From the NCBI GenBank assembly GCA_920105625.2, contig OV050033.1, positions 129,455,821 through 129,519,820 on the forward strand: a DNA stretch of 64,000 nucleotides, given 5' to 3'. The position numbers and the translations under genes are program-made. Below are positions 49,186 to 60,289 of the stretch, piece by piece. The stretch comes from Clusia tigrina (taxonomy: Eukaryota > Arthropoda > Insecta > Diptera > Clusiidae). Below the pieces are notes generated by a model that worked only from the letters and a program-made list of their open reading frames with translations, had not been told where the DNA came from and ran no database searches. The stretch's first letter is position 1; the number at the start of each line of letters is the position of its first letter.

Positions 49186-49922
49186 ATGAATGAAAGAATA
49201 CAAGATTACGCATTGCGCAGGTCCGTTATGTTTGGTTGAATTCTCTCACACTCTCTTTGACGTCACATCTCCAGAAATTTGTTATGCATTCAATTGTAAG
49301 CCTTCAATTGTAGCATTCAGTGCAGCGAAAAAGTAAAAAAACTATTCTTTCGTGCACGAATGTACTTCTTAATTAGAAAATTAAACAGAGACCTATTTGA
49401 ATTGTCGAAAAATAGAAAAAGAAAGTGGAATAAAACACTAAACTAAAAACTTGATTCGTTATCGTCCAAAAATGTCTTTCATTTGTACTGGGTTTTAAGA
49501 GGGGGCACTGGTTGTAATACGCTTAATTGTTAGTATATACTGCCTTTTTATCACTTTCTTCAATATATAATAATATTTTCATTTTTTATAATTAGTAAGT
49601 ATTATTTCTGTCTATCAATTATCTCCAGGAAGAAATGTCTGCAAAAAACAGTAAATAACCCGACATTTTACTCTAAAAAATTCATAAATATTTAAATGGA
49701 TTAAAAGTATTAGTTTTTAAAAACGGTCTAATACAATTTTTTTCTTAACCGTTTTAATTTTTTACACACATTAGATTACAATTTCTTCTCTATTTATTGT
49801 TTCATGCGAATCTCCATACATATTTCACAATTTACTTAAGAATACTAGAGATGTGACGTCATGCGCAGAGAGAGAACACTTTGTCAACACTATCGGCGTA
49901 ATCTTATAATTCTTTCATTCAT
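49186..49922. mobile_element. Nested MULE-like non-autonomous element, 737 bp
   Basis: Terminal inverted repeats starting ATGAATGAAAGAAT extend imperfectly for about 90 bp (including AAGATTACGC and TGACGTCACATCTC). The 11-bp sequence GTTACTTCACC flanks both ends exactly (49175-49185, 49923-49933). An 8-11-bp duplication with long inverted ends suggests a Mutator-like element. No transposase is encoded. Confidence 0.75.
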
Positions 49923-49935
49923 GTTACTTCACCAC

Positions 49936-50012
49936 CTGCAGTTAGCGTAGTTGTCTGGATGGACAGATTATAACAGCTGTAGACCCAGGTTCGATTCCTG
50001 GGAGGGTTCATA
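49936..50012 (+). other. tRNA-like sequence
   Basis: A perfect-looking T arm, CCCAG-GTTCGATTCCTGGG (B box consensus), is preceded by an A box-like TAGCGTAGTTGTCTGG, but no acceptor or anticodon stem can be paired. Probably a SINE head or tRNA relic inside the inverted-repeat element. Confidence 0.35.
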
Positions 50013-50734
50013 ATTGGTGTGCTGTTGATTTCTGAGACATAATAAAAAATGCTTGGGGAAAAATTGCCTTTCATTGAAAGATCTCTGATGAGGACAAGTG
50101 GCGTGTCCGAAATAGCTATAAGATCTGCCAAAAAATTTTTCAATAATTCTTCTTCTTCTTCTGAAAAATTATTACGGTGGCATAACCACATACGCAATTG
50201 CAACTAATGTTGTAACTTGTCTTGTCAATAAATTCGTTACAAAAATAATCTTAATAAGAATTTATAATAAAAATATGAAAAAAAATTGAATTATTTATCA
50301 AAATCTTTGATTAAAATAGAATTCAACACAATAACAAAAATTGTAATAAAAACTTTAATGAATGATAAAAAATTTATAAAAAATACAATTTTGAAAAATA
50401 AATTATAATAAAAATTTCGGAAAAAAATTTAATTAACCATTAAAATGTATGAGCAAAAATAAAATTTATAAAAAATAAAATTAGCTTCGAAAGAAGGAAA
50501 TCAGAGAACACAGAGAAAAGAAACTCTTTTTCGCTGCCAGCGTCCGTAGCGAACACACCACGATTTTGAGTGGATTCACCACGATTCTGAGTGGATTCAA
50601 CACGATTTTCAGTGGATTCATGTACAATGTCCGTCTGCTTTATTTCGCTGCTTTGCCGTTTGACGTTTAAGTTTCTTTACTCTGTGTACTCTGAAGCATG
50701 TGTTACTGCGTTCAAAGGCTAGTGGAAGTTCTGG

Positions 50735-50782
50735 TATAAAAGAAATATATAAGCGACTACACAATTGACACCGAGATCAGTG
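50735..50782 (+). promoter_or_regulatory. TATA + initiator core promoter
   Basis: TATAAA at 50735 and a second TATATAAG at 50746, with the arthropod initiator TCAGTG at 50777 (A at 50779). The second TATA starts 33 bases before the initiator A, the normal spacing in flies. Confidence 0.55.
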
Positions 50783-51175
50783 AAGAAGTGAAAGTGGCAA
50801 AGTGAACATCGTAGTAGCAGCATCAGTGGAACAGTGAGCGTACCCGAGAGTGACCATCGTAGTAGCAGATCAGTTAACCAGTGACAGTGAATATTGATCA
50901 TAGCCGAATCCTGAGAGTGGCAGCAACCAGAGTGAGCGTCGTATTAGCAATGAGAGTTAACAAGTGATCGTCGCAGAGCGGATATCGGTTAGAAACGGGC
51001 AATTGAGCAGTGATTCGTCGTAGAGCGGACATCGTGTTAGCAACGGGCAGTTTAAGCAGATGTAAATAGAAAATTGTGGTGCAGCAATTCACTGACTGAA
51101 GCAAACTATAAGCGAAGGCGAAGTGTGAGAAGCGAGCAAATAGAATTAAAACCAATAGTAAGTTGGACGAATACT

Positions 51176-51181
51176 AATAAA
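51176..51181 (+). terminator. AATAAA polyadenylation signal of the LTR-like unit
   Basis: Canonical hexamer about 400 bases downstream of the initiator. Confidence 0.4.
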
Positions 51182-51215
51182 GCCAATTGTTCTAACTGAA
51201 GAAGGAATTGTTTGC

Positions 51216-51684
51216 TTATTACAAAATCCAGCGATACGATTCCAAGTATTGAGCTTGGTATAAATTGTCAGAAAGGCAATTACATAACAATATTTACATC
51301 AATTAGTCCATTCTTGCAGATTGGTGCAATGTTACCGGTGTCTGCTGCTTCAAGGGAACGTTCATTTCACTCCGACGGCTGAAGACATACCTAAGAAATA
51401 AAACCGGGGGAGAGAGGCTCAATGGTTTAGCTCTCCTAAACGTTCACAGGGATGTTGAAGTGCAAATTGAAGATATTTTATATTCAATGGTCCAAAATAA
51501 AAGAAGATGGGACCTTAAGCCTATTCTCTAAGTTTTATTTAATGTAGATAAAAAAAGTAGAATAAATCTATAAAAACACACCCCCGAAATTTTTTTCTGA
51601 GTGCGCGCTACAGATGATAGCAAGAGAGAACCATGACTGCACCAAAAAAAATTCGTCTTCCTTATATTAACGTTAATGAATTCT
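51216..51684. other. Non-coding, nothing recognised
   Basis: Unique sequence between the LTR-like unit and the SINE; it could include part of the internal leader of an LTR element. Confidence 0.35.
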
Positions 51685-51696
51685 CGTAAAAATTAT

Positions 51697-51903
51697 TATT
51701 ATTATTATTATATCTTACACCATAATTAATTATGAGTGCAAGGTGTTGGGGGAATGAGTACTAGCTACAGAGGCTTTCGACTCGAACAGAAATAGATTTT
51801 ATAGAAAGAAGCATTTTGGAGACCAAGCCCGTGGCAGGATTTGAACCTGCGACCCTCGGGGTGTGAGTCTAGCATGCTTACCACTAGACCACAGAGGGTG
51901 GCC
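51697..51903 (-). mobile_element. tRNA-derived SINE, complete, with 12-bp target duplication
   Basis: On the minus strand an A box TGGTCTAGTGG (51891-51881) and a B box GGTTCAAATCC (51848-51838) form a tRNA-related head, followed by an unrelated body ending CATAATTAATTATGG, AAGATATAATAATAAT. The exact duplication CGTAAAAATTAT lies at 51685-51696 and 51904-51915. Transcribed by RNA polymerase III and mobilised by a LINE; the (TAA)n tail would be the pairing region. The acceptor ends do not pair and the anticodon loop lacks U33, so it is not a working tRNA. Confidence 0.88.
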
Positions 51904-51998
51904 CGTAAAAATTATAAAAATTAATTTAAAGAAATATATTCTTTAATGGATTACAAAAAAAAAAAAATGTGTGTAAATTAAATGCCTGAAAATCGTGC

Positions 51999-52740
51999 AA
52001 AGACAGTAGTAAAATATCTGAACAGCAAAATTGTGGCATATATTCGAGCACTAAGCTCTTACGAAGTACACTCTAAGTTAGTATGGGACTGTCTTAAGAA
52101 ACTAAACCGGCAAGGAAAAGATAGCAACCATCTAGGAAAAGATGCTGGGTCCCCAGACACGTAGGGATCCAAGGAAACGAGTAGGCAGACGAACTTGTCA
52201 AGGAAGGAGCTTCCACAAAAATAATAGTCACAGAAGCTTTTTGTGGTATAAGAAGAGCAGTATGGAGAAACGTACACGTATGATATGAGAACTGTGCAAG
52301 GCCCTTGTGTGCCCTTGTTAAACCACGTAGGCTTAAGGCAATCTCTTGTTAGGCAACTACAACGCCAAAAGATCGGAGTCTTGCATCGGACTATCCAAGA
52401 ATAGACTAAGAATTTTCACCGGGCTTCTGACTGGACAGTGTAAGCTCAATGAACATCTGAGCAAGCTGGGAATTGTAGCAAGTCTCATGTGCAGATTCTG
52501 TGAGAAGTATACTGAATAGCCAGAGCACATAATTGGGATAAGTGGAGCGTTGATGCACAAAAGGAAAAAGCATATTTTCAAGTACTAGGTAGCTCAATTG
52601 CACGACTTGAAGCAGCCGACATCCTTAATTTTTTGAGGGCTCCAGGGTTGGATGAGATTTTGTAGGGATATCCTATTAGCAAAGGGTAGTACAATAGATC
52701 CTTTTGGTCACAGTACTTCAAAGGCAATAAAAAAAGTATT
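51999..52740 (+). pseudogene. LOA-like ORF2 relic (RNase H end to C-terminus)
   Basis: Plus strand in several frames: SKLVWDCLKKLNRQGK and VPRHVGIQGNE-like text (52,140-52,190), then KNRLRIFTGLLTGQCKLNEH and LSKLGI near 52,400-52,470, the finger CRFCEKYTE...EHIIG and the tail SSIARLEAADILNFLRAPGL to about 52,665. Matches the 15.7-23.2 kb element block by block but carries many stops. Confidence 0.7.
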
Positions 52741-54069
52741 ACCGTATTTCTTGATTATTTATAATACGTAGAGACAAAGTAGACCCCAATACCCTCACAT
52801 GAAACCGCCACTGCCATATAAGCTGAAGCAGCCCCTTTCTCATCGCAACGCCATAGAAATCAACATTAAATGAAATACTCCAAGGTGACTTCTCACTCCA
52901 CTCATCGTGGATGTTGCGTGATTAGAAGTAGGGAATGATTAAGGACATGCCGTTATTGAATAGTCATCAACTCGCAAAAGAGGCAACAATTTCCTTGGGC
53001 CAAAAAAATATTTAGCAAAATATTGAATTTCATTTCATTTTCCACCCTGCTATCTTTCCTGTTGCAAATTCCCTGAATTTGCCATGGAAAATTGTGGCCA
53101 AAAGGAAGTTCACGAAGAAAAAATACAATTAAAGCCTAGATAGAATTGGGGTATGCAGAGAAACGCCTTAGGACGAGATCTCCAAGCACACAGCCACGTG
53201 GTGCCTTTATTAAAGCTTAGTTGAAAGAAACTCCTCAAGAAGAGAAGAGAGTTATTCCAAACAAAGCTTGGCTAATTACGAAGAGTCACAGGCGAAACGT
53301 GTAAAAAACTGAAGAAAGTTGAAGGTTGTTTTTGTAACAAATATAAAATTTTTAAGTGAAGAATGAAATCAACAAGAATTCGGGTATTCACAAAAAACAT
53401 AAAAACATAACATAAAAAATCGAGTTTCAAATATTGCCAAAATTGTATACGTCATGTTTCATGTGCTTTCATTAATTAGTTCCATTATAAATGACCCTTC
53501 ATATTTAATTTGAAACATAGAAACTTGATACTCCCATCTCATAAGTATATATCAAATTATAAAGCATAACAATCGCCAAGAAAAATAAAAAAATCAAATT
53601 TCACCCATTGCCAAAATTGTATGTTTCATGTTTTCAATTGATCACTTCCATTATAAATTACACTTCATATTTAACTTTAAACATATAAACTTGATACTCT
53701 CTCATTAAGATTTATCAAATTATATAACATAACCATATGTCTGAACATAAAAGAATGAATAAGCTACGAGTTTACAATAATACAGCTTATGATATAATGT
53801 TCCATCAAACACAAACATAAAGCATAGAGTTCATTGTGCTGTTCACTTATTATTACGATACATAAGAATACACAAATACAACATAAAAGAAAACATAGAA
53901 TGTATATGATGATATATATATGAATATGATATGTTTTATAATAGAAAATAAAAGCAGAATATGGAGTTGAAAGAACAAAATAATATTTATATTCGGTATT
54001 ACTCTAATTAAGTGATGCCTCAAACTGCTAATGCTGATTGAGGCTGCTATCGGGAGCATACTCAACATT

Positions 54070-54130
<61 letters not shown>

Positions 54131-55540
54131 TTTAATATTCTATGTTTTGCTTAATATTTATATGATTTCTATGTTTTATTCCTATTTGCATTCCATGTTC
54201 TACTAGAACTACGATTAGTAGCCATGTTCTATGTTGCTACTTTTTTCTCTACATTTTCTTTATGTTCCATGTTATATTTTTTCTTTTATATTTCCAGCTT
54301 AAATTTTGTGCTCTCTTTTAAATTGGTATTTTATGTTTTATGTTTTGCTTTATGTTTATATGATTGTTGTACGCTTTATTCATATCTTAGTCATGTTCAT
54401 ATTAATTTCGTTGTTATATTTTGCATCTATCTATGTCTAATTTTATATTTTTATTTTATTCATATATGTTTTACGTTTGCTATGAATTTTATATGCTTAT
54501 GTTTTATGTCGTGTATTTTGAATATGTTCTATGTTCATATTTAATGTTACCTATTTTTAGTATGTTCTGTTTTTAATATATTCTGTATTATATACTCTAT
54601 TCCATGTTCATTTTATATTCACATTTTACGAATATGTATTTTATATTCTATTTTTTAAATATTTTTTTTATATTCTTCTTTTATGTTCTTTTTTAACATG
54701 TTTTATGTTAATTTTTAATATTATTTATATTTTGTATTTATTTATTTATTTAAAAGTGCAAAATAGTAGAACAATTATTATTATACAAAAGATAAATAGC
54801 ACTACCTTTTGTATGTTATGTTCTTCTTTTTGAATATATTCCTTGTGCATATTTTTTGTTCTGCCTTTTTAACATGTTCTATGTTCATGTTTAATATTCC
54901 GTACTTTGATTATGTCTATATTTATAGTAAATTTTCGGTGTTTTGAATATATTCGTTTTTATAGTTAAAATTCTGCATCTTGAATATGTTCTACTTTTAT
55001 ATTATATATTTACATCATATAAATATGTTCTAAGCTTAAATTTAATATTCTGTATTTTAAATATTTTGTATTTTTATATTTTTTGTTCTTCTTTTTGAAC
55101 ATTTTCATGTTCATATTTAATATTCTGTATTTTAAATAGTTGCTATGTTCAGATTAAATTTGGTAATTTCATACTTAATATTTTGTATTTTCATAATAGT
55201 CAGTGCTTATATTTTATGTATTTGAATATGTTCTATTTTCATGTTGAATATTTTGAATACTTTCTATGTTTATGTTTTATCCTTTATGATTTGTGATATA
55301 TTCTATGTTTAGAAGCTGTATTCTACATACCTTTTTTTACAACTATTCATTCGTTGTCTTTTCTTCAGCACAATTACTTCATAAGCCTTCAAACTTAAAC
55401 AAATTTATTTCTTTACCCCTTTTCGACATAAATTCTTACAGCTCGAGGCAGACTACCCTTATATCTAATTAATTTGAAGTACTTTCTACGCCTTATATAA
55501 CTGTCATTAATAAAGGATAACGAGCACAATGCAAACAATG
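52741..55540. repeat. Mostly ATGTT/AACAT low-complexity DNA
   Basis: After about 600 bases of unique sequence, 53,380-54,060 is rich in AACATAAAA words and 54,130-55,320 in TTTTATGTT/TTCTATG words, with an (AT)n run between (54,071-54,127). Open frames here are compositional. Unique DNA resumes near 55,330. Confidence 0.65.
54071..54127. repeat. (TA)n microsatellite
   Basis: About 28 TA repeats at the point where the flanking low-complexity sequence changes strand sense. Confidence 0.93.
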
Positions 55541-55550
55541 TCCTTCTCAG

Positions 55551-55639
55551 TCCATCAATTTCACCTCAATTGACTCGCTGCACAAACTGTCTCCTTCGGC
55601 CGCTGCAAGTGACGCCGCCTCCTTGCAATTCCTTAACCC
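55551..55639 (+). CDS. Candidate internal exon, 89 bp
   Basis: A G+C-rich island in AT-rich DNA, bounded by an acceptor TCCTTCTCAG (ending 55550) and a donor CCCGTAAGTG (GT at 55640). One frame is fully open and coding-like: SINFTSIDSLHKLSPSAAAS then DAASLQFLNP. A second frame is also open, so the phase is not proven. The protein is not recognised. If real it belongs to a host gene on the plus strand, with the large AT-rich stretches as introns. Confidence 0.45.
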
Positions 55640-56816
55640 GTAAGTGATTTAAAACACGATGCGCTCTCAGACACCTGCGCACACACATATTAAATTTAAG
55701 CGATTGCGATCGCCGGTAAGTTAAAATTACCTCAAAATTTAATGAGCAGCATTAAAAAAATTTCTAAATAATTGCCAGTGAGCTTGCGATGGATTCAGTG
55801 CCTCGCTGAGTGGCGTGCTGTCAATAAAAAATGCTGCATGAGGACAAAAGAAGTATGATTTGTCAATACAAAAGAAAATGAAATTTTTTTTCACTTAATA
55901 CATACATAAATAATTTTTGTAAAAATAAACATAAAAACACACACATGAATACGCAGAAAATGCATACGGGAATATGTGTCAAAAATAATTAACAGTGTGC
56001 GCCAGTGGTGCATATAAAATAAACAAAAAAATATTAATAAAAAACATAAAAATAAAAATTACACCTTAACCCTCAGATGAGTGCCCCGATATATGCAATT
56101 TCGCAGTTAGAAGTGGCAGCGGCGCGTGCGTCTGGTGCTGCGCCCAAATGTGATAATGATGCTGCTTGCCGCCTGCTTTGTTCGGCGCAGTTGGTTTATC
56201 GGCTGCTTGGTTAGTTGGTCGCTGGAGGCCACATTCGCCGCATACGTGGCATGCTGCACCTGCATATTTTACAGTTTTTGTGTGTATTTCTTTTTTATCT
56301 ACCGTTATCACGGTTAAATTATTTTTTGTCTCTCTTGGCTGTTATTTGTTTTAAGCCTTTTCATTTTATCATTTGTTACGTGGTTAATTTTTTCGTTTTT
56401 GATGTTATTTTTTTTGATTGGTGAAAATACCCTCAGCATAAAAATGAAATCGTACGAAATGAAACGAGGTAAAAATCGCATGAGGTCCTTGACGCGTGCC
56501 GCTGCGCATTTTGCCACAACAACAGGTGCACTTTTAGGGTGCCCACTTTAAGATAACCAACCAACCAACCAGCCAAGCAATGAGCCAATCAACCAGCAAC
56601 GCTGGTGGCGGCACGTTGCCAATTTGCATTGCGTTTTGCTTTTTACTGTGGTGCTGCAGAGCTCCTTTCAGTATTTTAAGTCGCATACTTAATTCTATTC
56701 TAATCGGCATCGATTGTTTGTTGGAGAGATTGAATCAAGATGGCGGTTCTGTGTTTTGTTTCATGTGCTTGGTATATTTATTTATTTATTTATTTATTCA
56801 TACATTAATACTGTTC
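55640..56816. other. Non-coding, nothing recognised
   Basis: Unique DNA, G+C-richer at 56,100-56,280 and 56,590-56,660. Open frames on both strands are not identifiable. Confidence 0.4.
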
Positions 56817-59330
56817 CTGCAGAAACCCAAGCTCCGAACGAAATGCTACTCCGGCAAGTCATGCAACAAATCACAACAATGATAAACTTATTAGTGACCC
56901 TCACGACTAAGAATTGCTCATCCTCAATCCCATAAAAGTCATACTATGGAACGCTAATGGGCTGTCAAAACATTTACTAGAAATTAAAAAATTCCTTAAA
57001 ACATACGAAATAGATACACTCCTAATATCTGAAACCCATTTCACCAACAAAAGCCATTTTCAGATTCCGAACTTTAAGTTTTATCACACCCTGCACCCAG
57101 ATAATAAGGCTCATGCAGGTTCAGCAATATTAATACGCAATAATATAAAACACTGTGAGAGCATATCTTATCGCACAGAAGCTATAGAAGACTGGATAGG
57201 GCCAATTACAATTTCCGCAGTCTACAGCCTACCTAAACACGTAATAACAATGGAGGAGTATGAGATACATTTGGCAATAGATTCCTAGTTGGAGGAGACT
57301 ATAATGCAAAGCACACATACTGGGGTTCCCGTCTCACTACACCAAAAAGGTCGACAGCTTTATGCGGCCATTGGAAAATTAAATTTACTCCCTGTCTCTT
57401 CAGGTACACCAACATACTGGCCAACAGATGTAAGAAAAATTCCCGACTTGATTGACTTCTGCGTGACGAAAGGTATCATGCTTAGTGATCTTAAATGTAG
57501 CCCATGTTTTGAGCTGTCTTCTGACCACTCTCCAGTTCTGGTCGAGCTTAACAACAATCTTGCCCTTCTTCCCACCCAATCTAGCTTACATAATGACAAA
57601 ACTGTATCCAAACGGTATCTTCCACAATTGATTTAAAACTATCACTGAAATCTGAAGAAGGCACCATTGCGACTGCTGAACACTTCAACAACTGCCTGCA
57701 ACAAGCTACGAATGGGCTAAAAGTGACTTGGAAAGAGCAGTCACATTTGCCCGACACTTAAAAAGAGTATTTAAACCACACGAAATCGAGCCCCCAGCAT
57801 GTGTAACAGAAGAAGTGAAAAGTGCTCTGAGTAATACCCATCAGATGGACCTACCCATACGTAAATTTTCCAAATCAGCAGTGAAAGCAGCTATTGATAA
57901 GCTAAATATTAAAAAAGCCCCTGGGTACGACCTTATCACTGGAAAAATAGTAAAACAACTTCCAGAAGAAGGAGTGACATGTCTAACCTACTTATTTAAC
58001 GCGGTACTAACATCTGGCTTTATACCACCTAATGGAAAGTGTCACAAGTAAAATTGATTCTCAAACCCGGAAAAAGCGCTGATAAAGTTGTATCGTATCG
58101 CCCAATTAGCTTGTTACCGATTGCTTCTAAGCTCATGGAAACCCTTTTCCTGAAAAGACTACTCCCAATTATAGAAGAGCGAAAGCTAATTCCAAATCAT
58201 CAATTTGGATTCAGGAAAAAACACAGCACAATCGAACAGGTTCATAGGATTGTTGAGTATATACAGAAAAAATATTGTACGACGGCGTTTCTTGACATCT
58301 CGCAAGCATTGGATTGCGTTTGGCACGATGGCTTGCTTTACAAAAGAAAAACTACACTCCTCATTAACTACTATGTGTTAGTCAAGTCCTATCTTACACA
58401 CAGATATTTTTTCGTAAAGCAAGGTGAAGAGCAATCTGAGCTCCATGAAAGCTCAGAAGGCGTACCCCAAGGAAGTGTCATGGGCCCAATACTTTATCTA
58501 CTTCACAAGTACGACTTACCATCAGCTGAAGGAGTCACCATAGGTACTTTTCCAGATAACACTACTGTCTTAGCTGTTGACACTCTCCCACACTTCGCTT
58601 CCTCCAACATCCAAAGTGGGCTAAACAAAATGAATGACTGGATAAAAAAATGGAGAATCAAGTTGACCGAAACAAAGTCAGTCCAGGTTAAATTCTCTTT
58701 TAAACGAACCAGCTTCCCACCCGTTAAACTCAACGACATAAATATACCCCAATGTGATGAGGCTAGATACCTTGGGATGCACCTCGACAGAAAAAACACT
58801 CGTTACAAAGCTCAGAAATCTGCACTGGCTCTTGAATCGAAACTCCAAAGTCTCAATCGATAGCAAATCGTAATTTTAAAACCAGTTTGGACATACGGTA
58901 TTCAGCTGTAGGGCACTGCGGCAACTTCCAATGTTGAAATACTGCAAAGATTCCAATCAAAGACCCTAATAATGTCAAAGAACCTTATTATGTCACAAAC
59001 AACCAAATCCATCGTGACCTCAAAGTTCCTACAGTCGCTCAGGAAATAAAAAAGCTTTCTACTTCGCACAATCTGAGACTCCAAGCCCACCCAACTCCAC
59101 TAATATCGGAACTGACTTCCAACCCCTTCACTTTCATCCGACCGAAGAGCAAATCCACAACAGATCTCCTGTGCTAATAGGCAACGGCTGCACCACTGAG
59201 TGTAGTCCATAAAAGACAGTAAATTCAAAAATTAGTCTTAACTTATTGAATATTGCTGAATGTGTAATTGAATGCAACAGATTGCAAAAAAAATTTGGAA
59301 AATTAAACAAAAATAATAATAAAATTTATG
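56817..59330 (+). mobile_element. Second jockey-type LINE, 5'-truncated and decayed
   Basis: It begins within the end of ORF1 (MLLRQVMQQITTMINLLVTL, TAA near 56,935), continues with ORF2 and ends in an A-rich AACAAAAATAATAATAAAA tail near 59,312-59,330. Opposite in orientation to the 10.6-14.2 kb element and more decayed. Target duplication not found. Confidence 0.82.
56920..59165 (+). pseudogene. Jockey-type ORF2 (EN-RT), inactive with altered active site
   Basis: Endonuclease: KVILWNANGLSKHLLEIKKF, ISETHF, GGDYNAKHTYWGS in shifted frame, and SSDHSPVLVEL (57,520). RT: IKKAPGYDLITGKIV, YRPISLLPIASKL, NHQFGFRKKHSTIEQVHRIV, FLDISQALDCVWHDG (motif A: the second conserved aspartate-bearing F-D is L-D), PQGSVMGP, and motif C, which should be FADD, here FPDN (about 58,550). 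A TAG at 58861 precedes KPVWTYGIQL. Shifts near 57,285, 57,640 and 58,035. Loss of the second catalytic aspartate alone would abolish polymerisation. Confidence 0.83.
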
Positions 59331-59976
59331 TTTATGTTATTTATATATTTCGTTTTTTAATTTGTTCTCTGCTCGAACGGTTCTATGTTTTATCAGGTTA
59401 TATGTATATATATATATATATGTTTATATTCTCTATTACTTTTTGGCTTTGTTATTTATTCTGTTCTGGCGGTTCTATGTTTTATTTAATGATTATATGT
59501 TCTATATTTTTTTGTATGTTCATATTCTATATAAAATATTACATTCTTCGTTGTAAGTTTTGTTATATTTGCAGTTATATATTATGTTTACATTATTTTT
59601 GCATGTTATTATTTATCATCTTTACATTCCATTGTGTATGTTATGCTTCATTTTATGTTATATATTTTTTTTGCAATCTATGTTTTATATTATGTTGTAG
59701 TTTATGTTATATATTATATTACATTCTATGTTTTTATGTTATATATTATGTTTACATTTTATGCTTTACATGTTTCATTTCATTTGAATAATATTATTCT
59801 ACAATTTGTGAAAGATATTCAGAAGCGTAACCAACAATTTTCGAGACTCATATTCTATGTTTTTTATGTTATCTATTATGTAAACATTCTATGTTTTATA
59901 TGTTTCTATTCATGTTAATAATAGTTTCTTTACGAATTATGAAAGATATTCATAAGCATGTCCAAAAATTTTCCAG
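59331..59976. repeat. ATGTT-rich DNA with a ~131-bp tandem duplication
   Basis: The stretch ending GAAAGATATTCAGAAGCG...TTTTCGAGACTC at about 59,850 is repeated, diverged, up to 59,981 (GAAAGATATTCATAAGCATG...TTTTCCAGACTC). The second copy supplies the putative splice acceptor of the next exon candidate. Confidence 0.6.
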
Positions 59977-60090
59977 ACTCAAATGAATCTTAGTAATGCC
60001 GAATGCAGGCAGCTGATGCATAAACTCGCGTCATTGAGCATGGAGCTCAAGGAACTGGTGGGACCGCATTTCACCTGGCCCACCGAAAAA
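59977..60090 (+). CDS. Candidate exon, about 114 bp
   Basis: After TTTTCCAG the sequence turns G+C-rich with codon-biased text: TQMNLSNAECRQLMHKLASL then SMELKELVGPHFTWPTEK. A donor could be GTAGTG at 60091 or GTAAAA at 60100. The frame stays open to 60207 in the unspliced reading. The predicted peptide is helical and not recognised. Its phase does not join directly to the 55.55 kb candidate, so other exons or different splice sites would be needed. Confidence 0.42.
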
Positions 60091-60289
60091 GTAGTGTCAG
60101 TAAAAACCCTCATTTCTCCTTGCGCAGCAAAAGGAAACTCCATAAAAATATGCCATAAACGAAATGTTGCTATAATTTTGTTATATAAAACGAAACAAGT
60201 TCATTAAGCGAAGCATTAAGCAAACGATGGCAATTTAAACAAATTAAGGAATTGCGCAATTGTAAAATTCGAATAACAACAATTTAAGT

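Larger units (their letters stand above)
48917..50253. mobile_element. Inverted-repeat element, about 1.34 kb
   Basis: Its ends are inverted copies of about 115 bp: AAGATTATTTTTGTAACG at 48,917 and its complement ending at 50,253, continuing through TTGACAAGACAAGTTAC, TTGCAATTGCG, GGTTATGCCACC and AGAAGAAGAAGAA. No target duplication could be found outside. It has no coding capacity and contains a second element and a tRNA-like piece. Most likely a non-autonomous DNA transposon. Confidence 0.65.
50480..51215 (+). mobile_element. Probable solo LTR
   Basis: A promoter-transcript-polyadenylation arrangement with no genes: three 21-bp direct repeats of the form CCACGATTTTGAGTGGATTCA-minus-one at 50,558-50,620 upstream (U3-like), a core promoter at 50,746-50,782, an AGTAGCAG/AGTGAGCGT-rich transcribed segment, and AATAAA at 51176-51181. 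This is the structure of an LTR. Exact ends and a target duplication were not located and no internal region follows, so family (Gypsy or BEL) is undecided. Confidence 0.45.

Noticed and set aside
51831..51905. A functional tRNA gene on the minus strand
   Set aside because: A and B boxes are good, but the acceptor stem does not pair, the anticodon stem is only about 3 bp and U33 is missing; a 12-bp TSD and a SINE body with (TAA)n tail follow.
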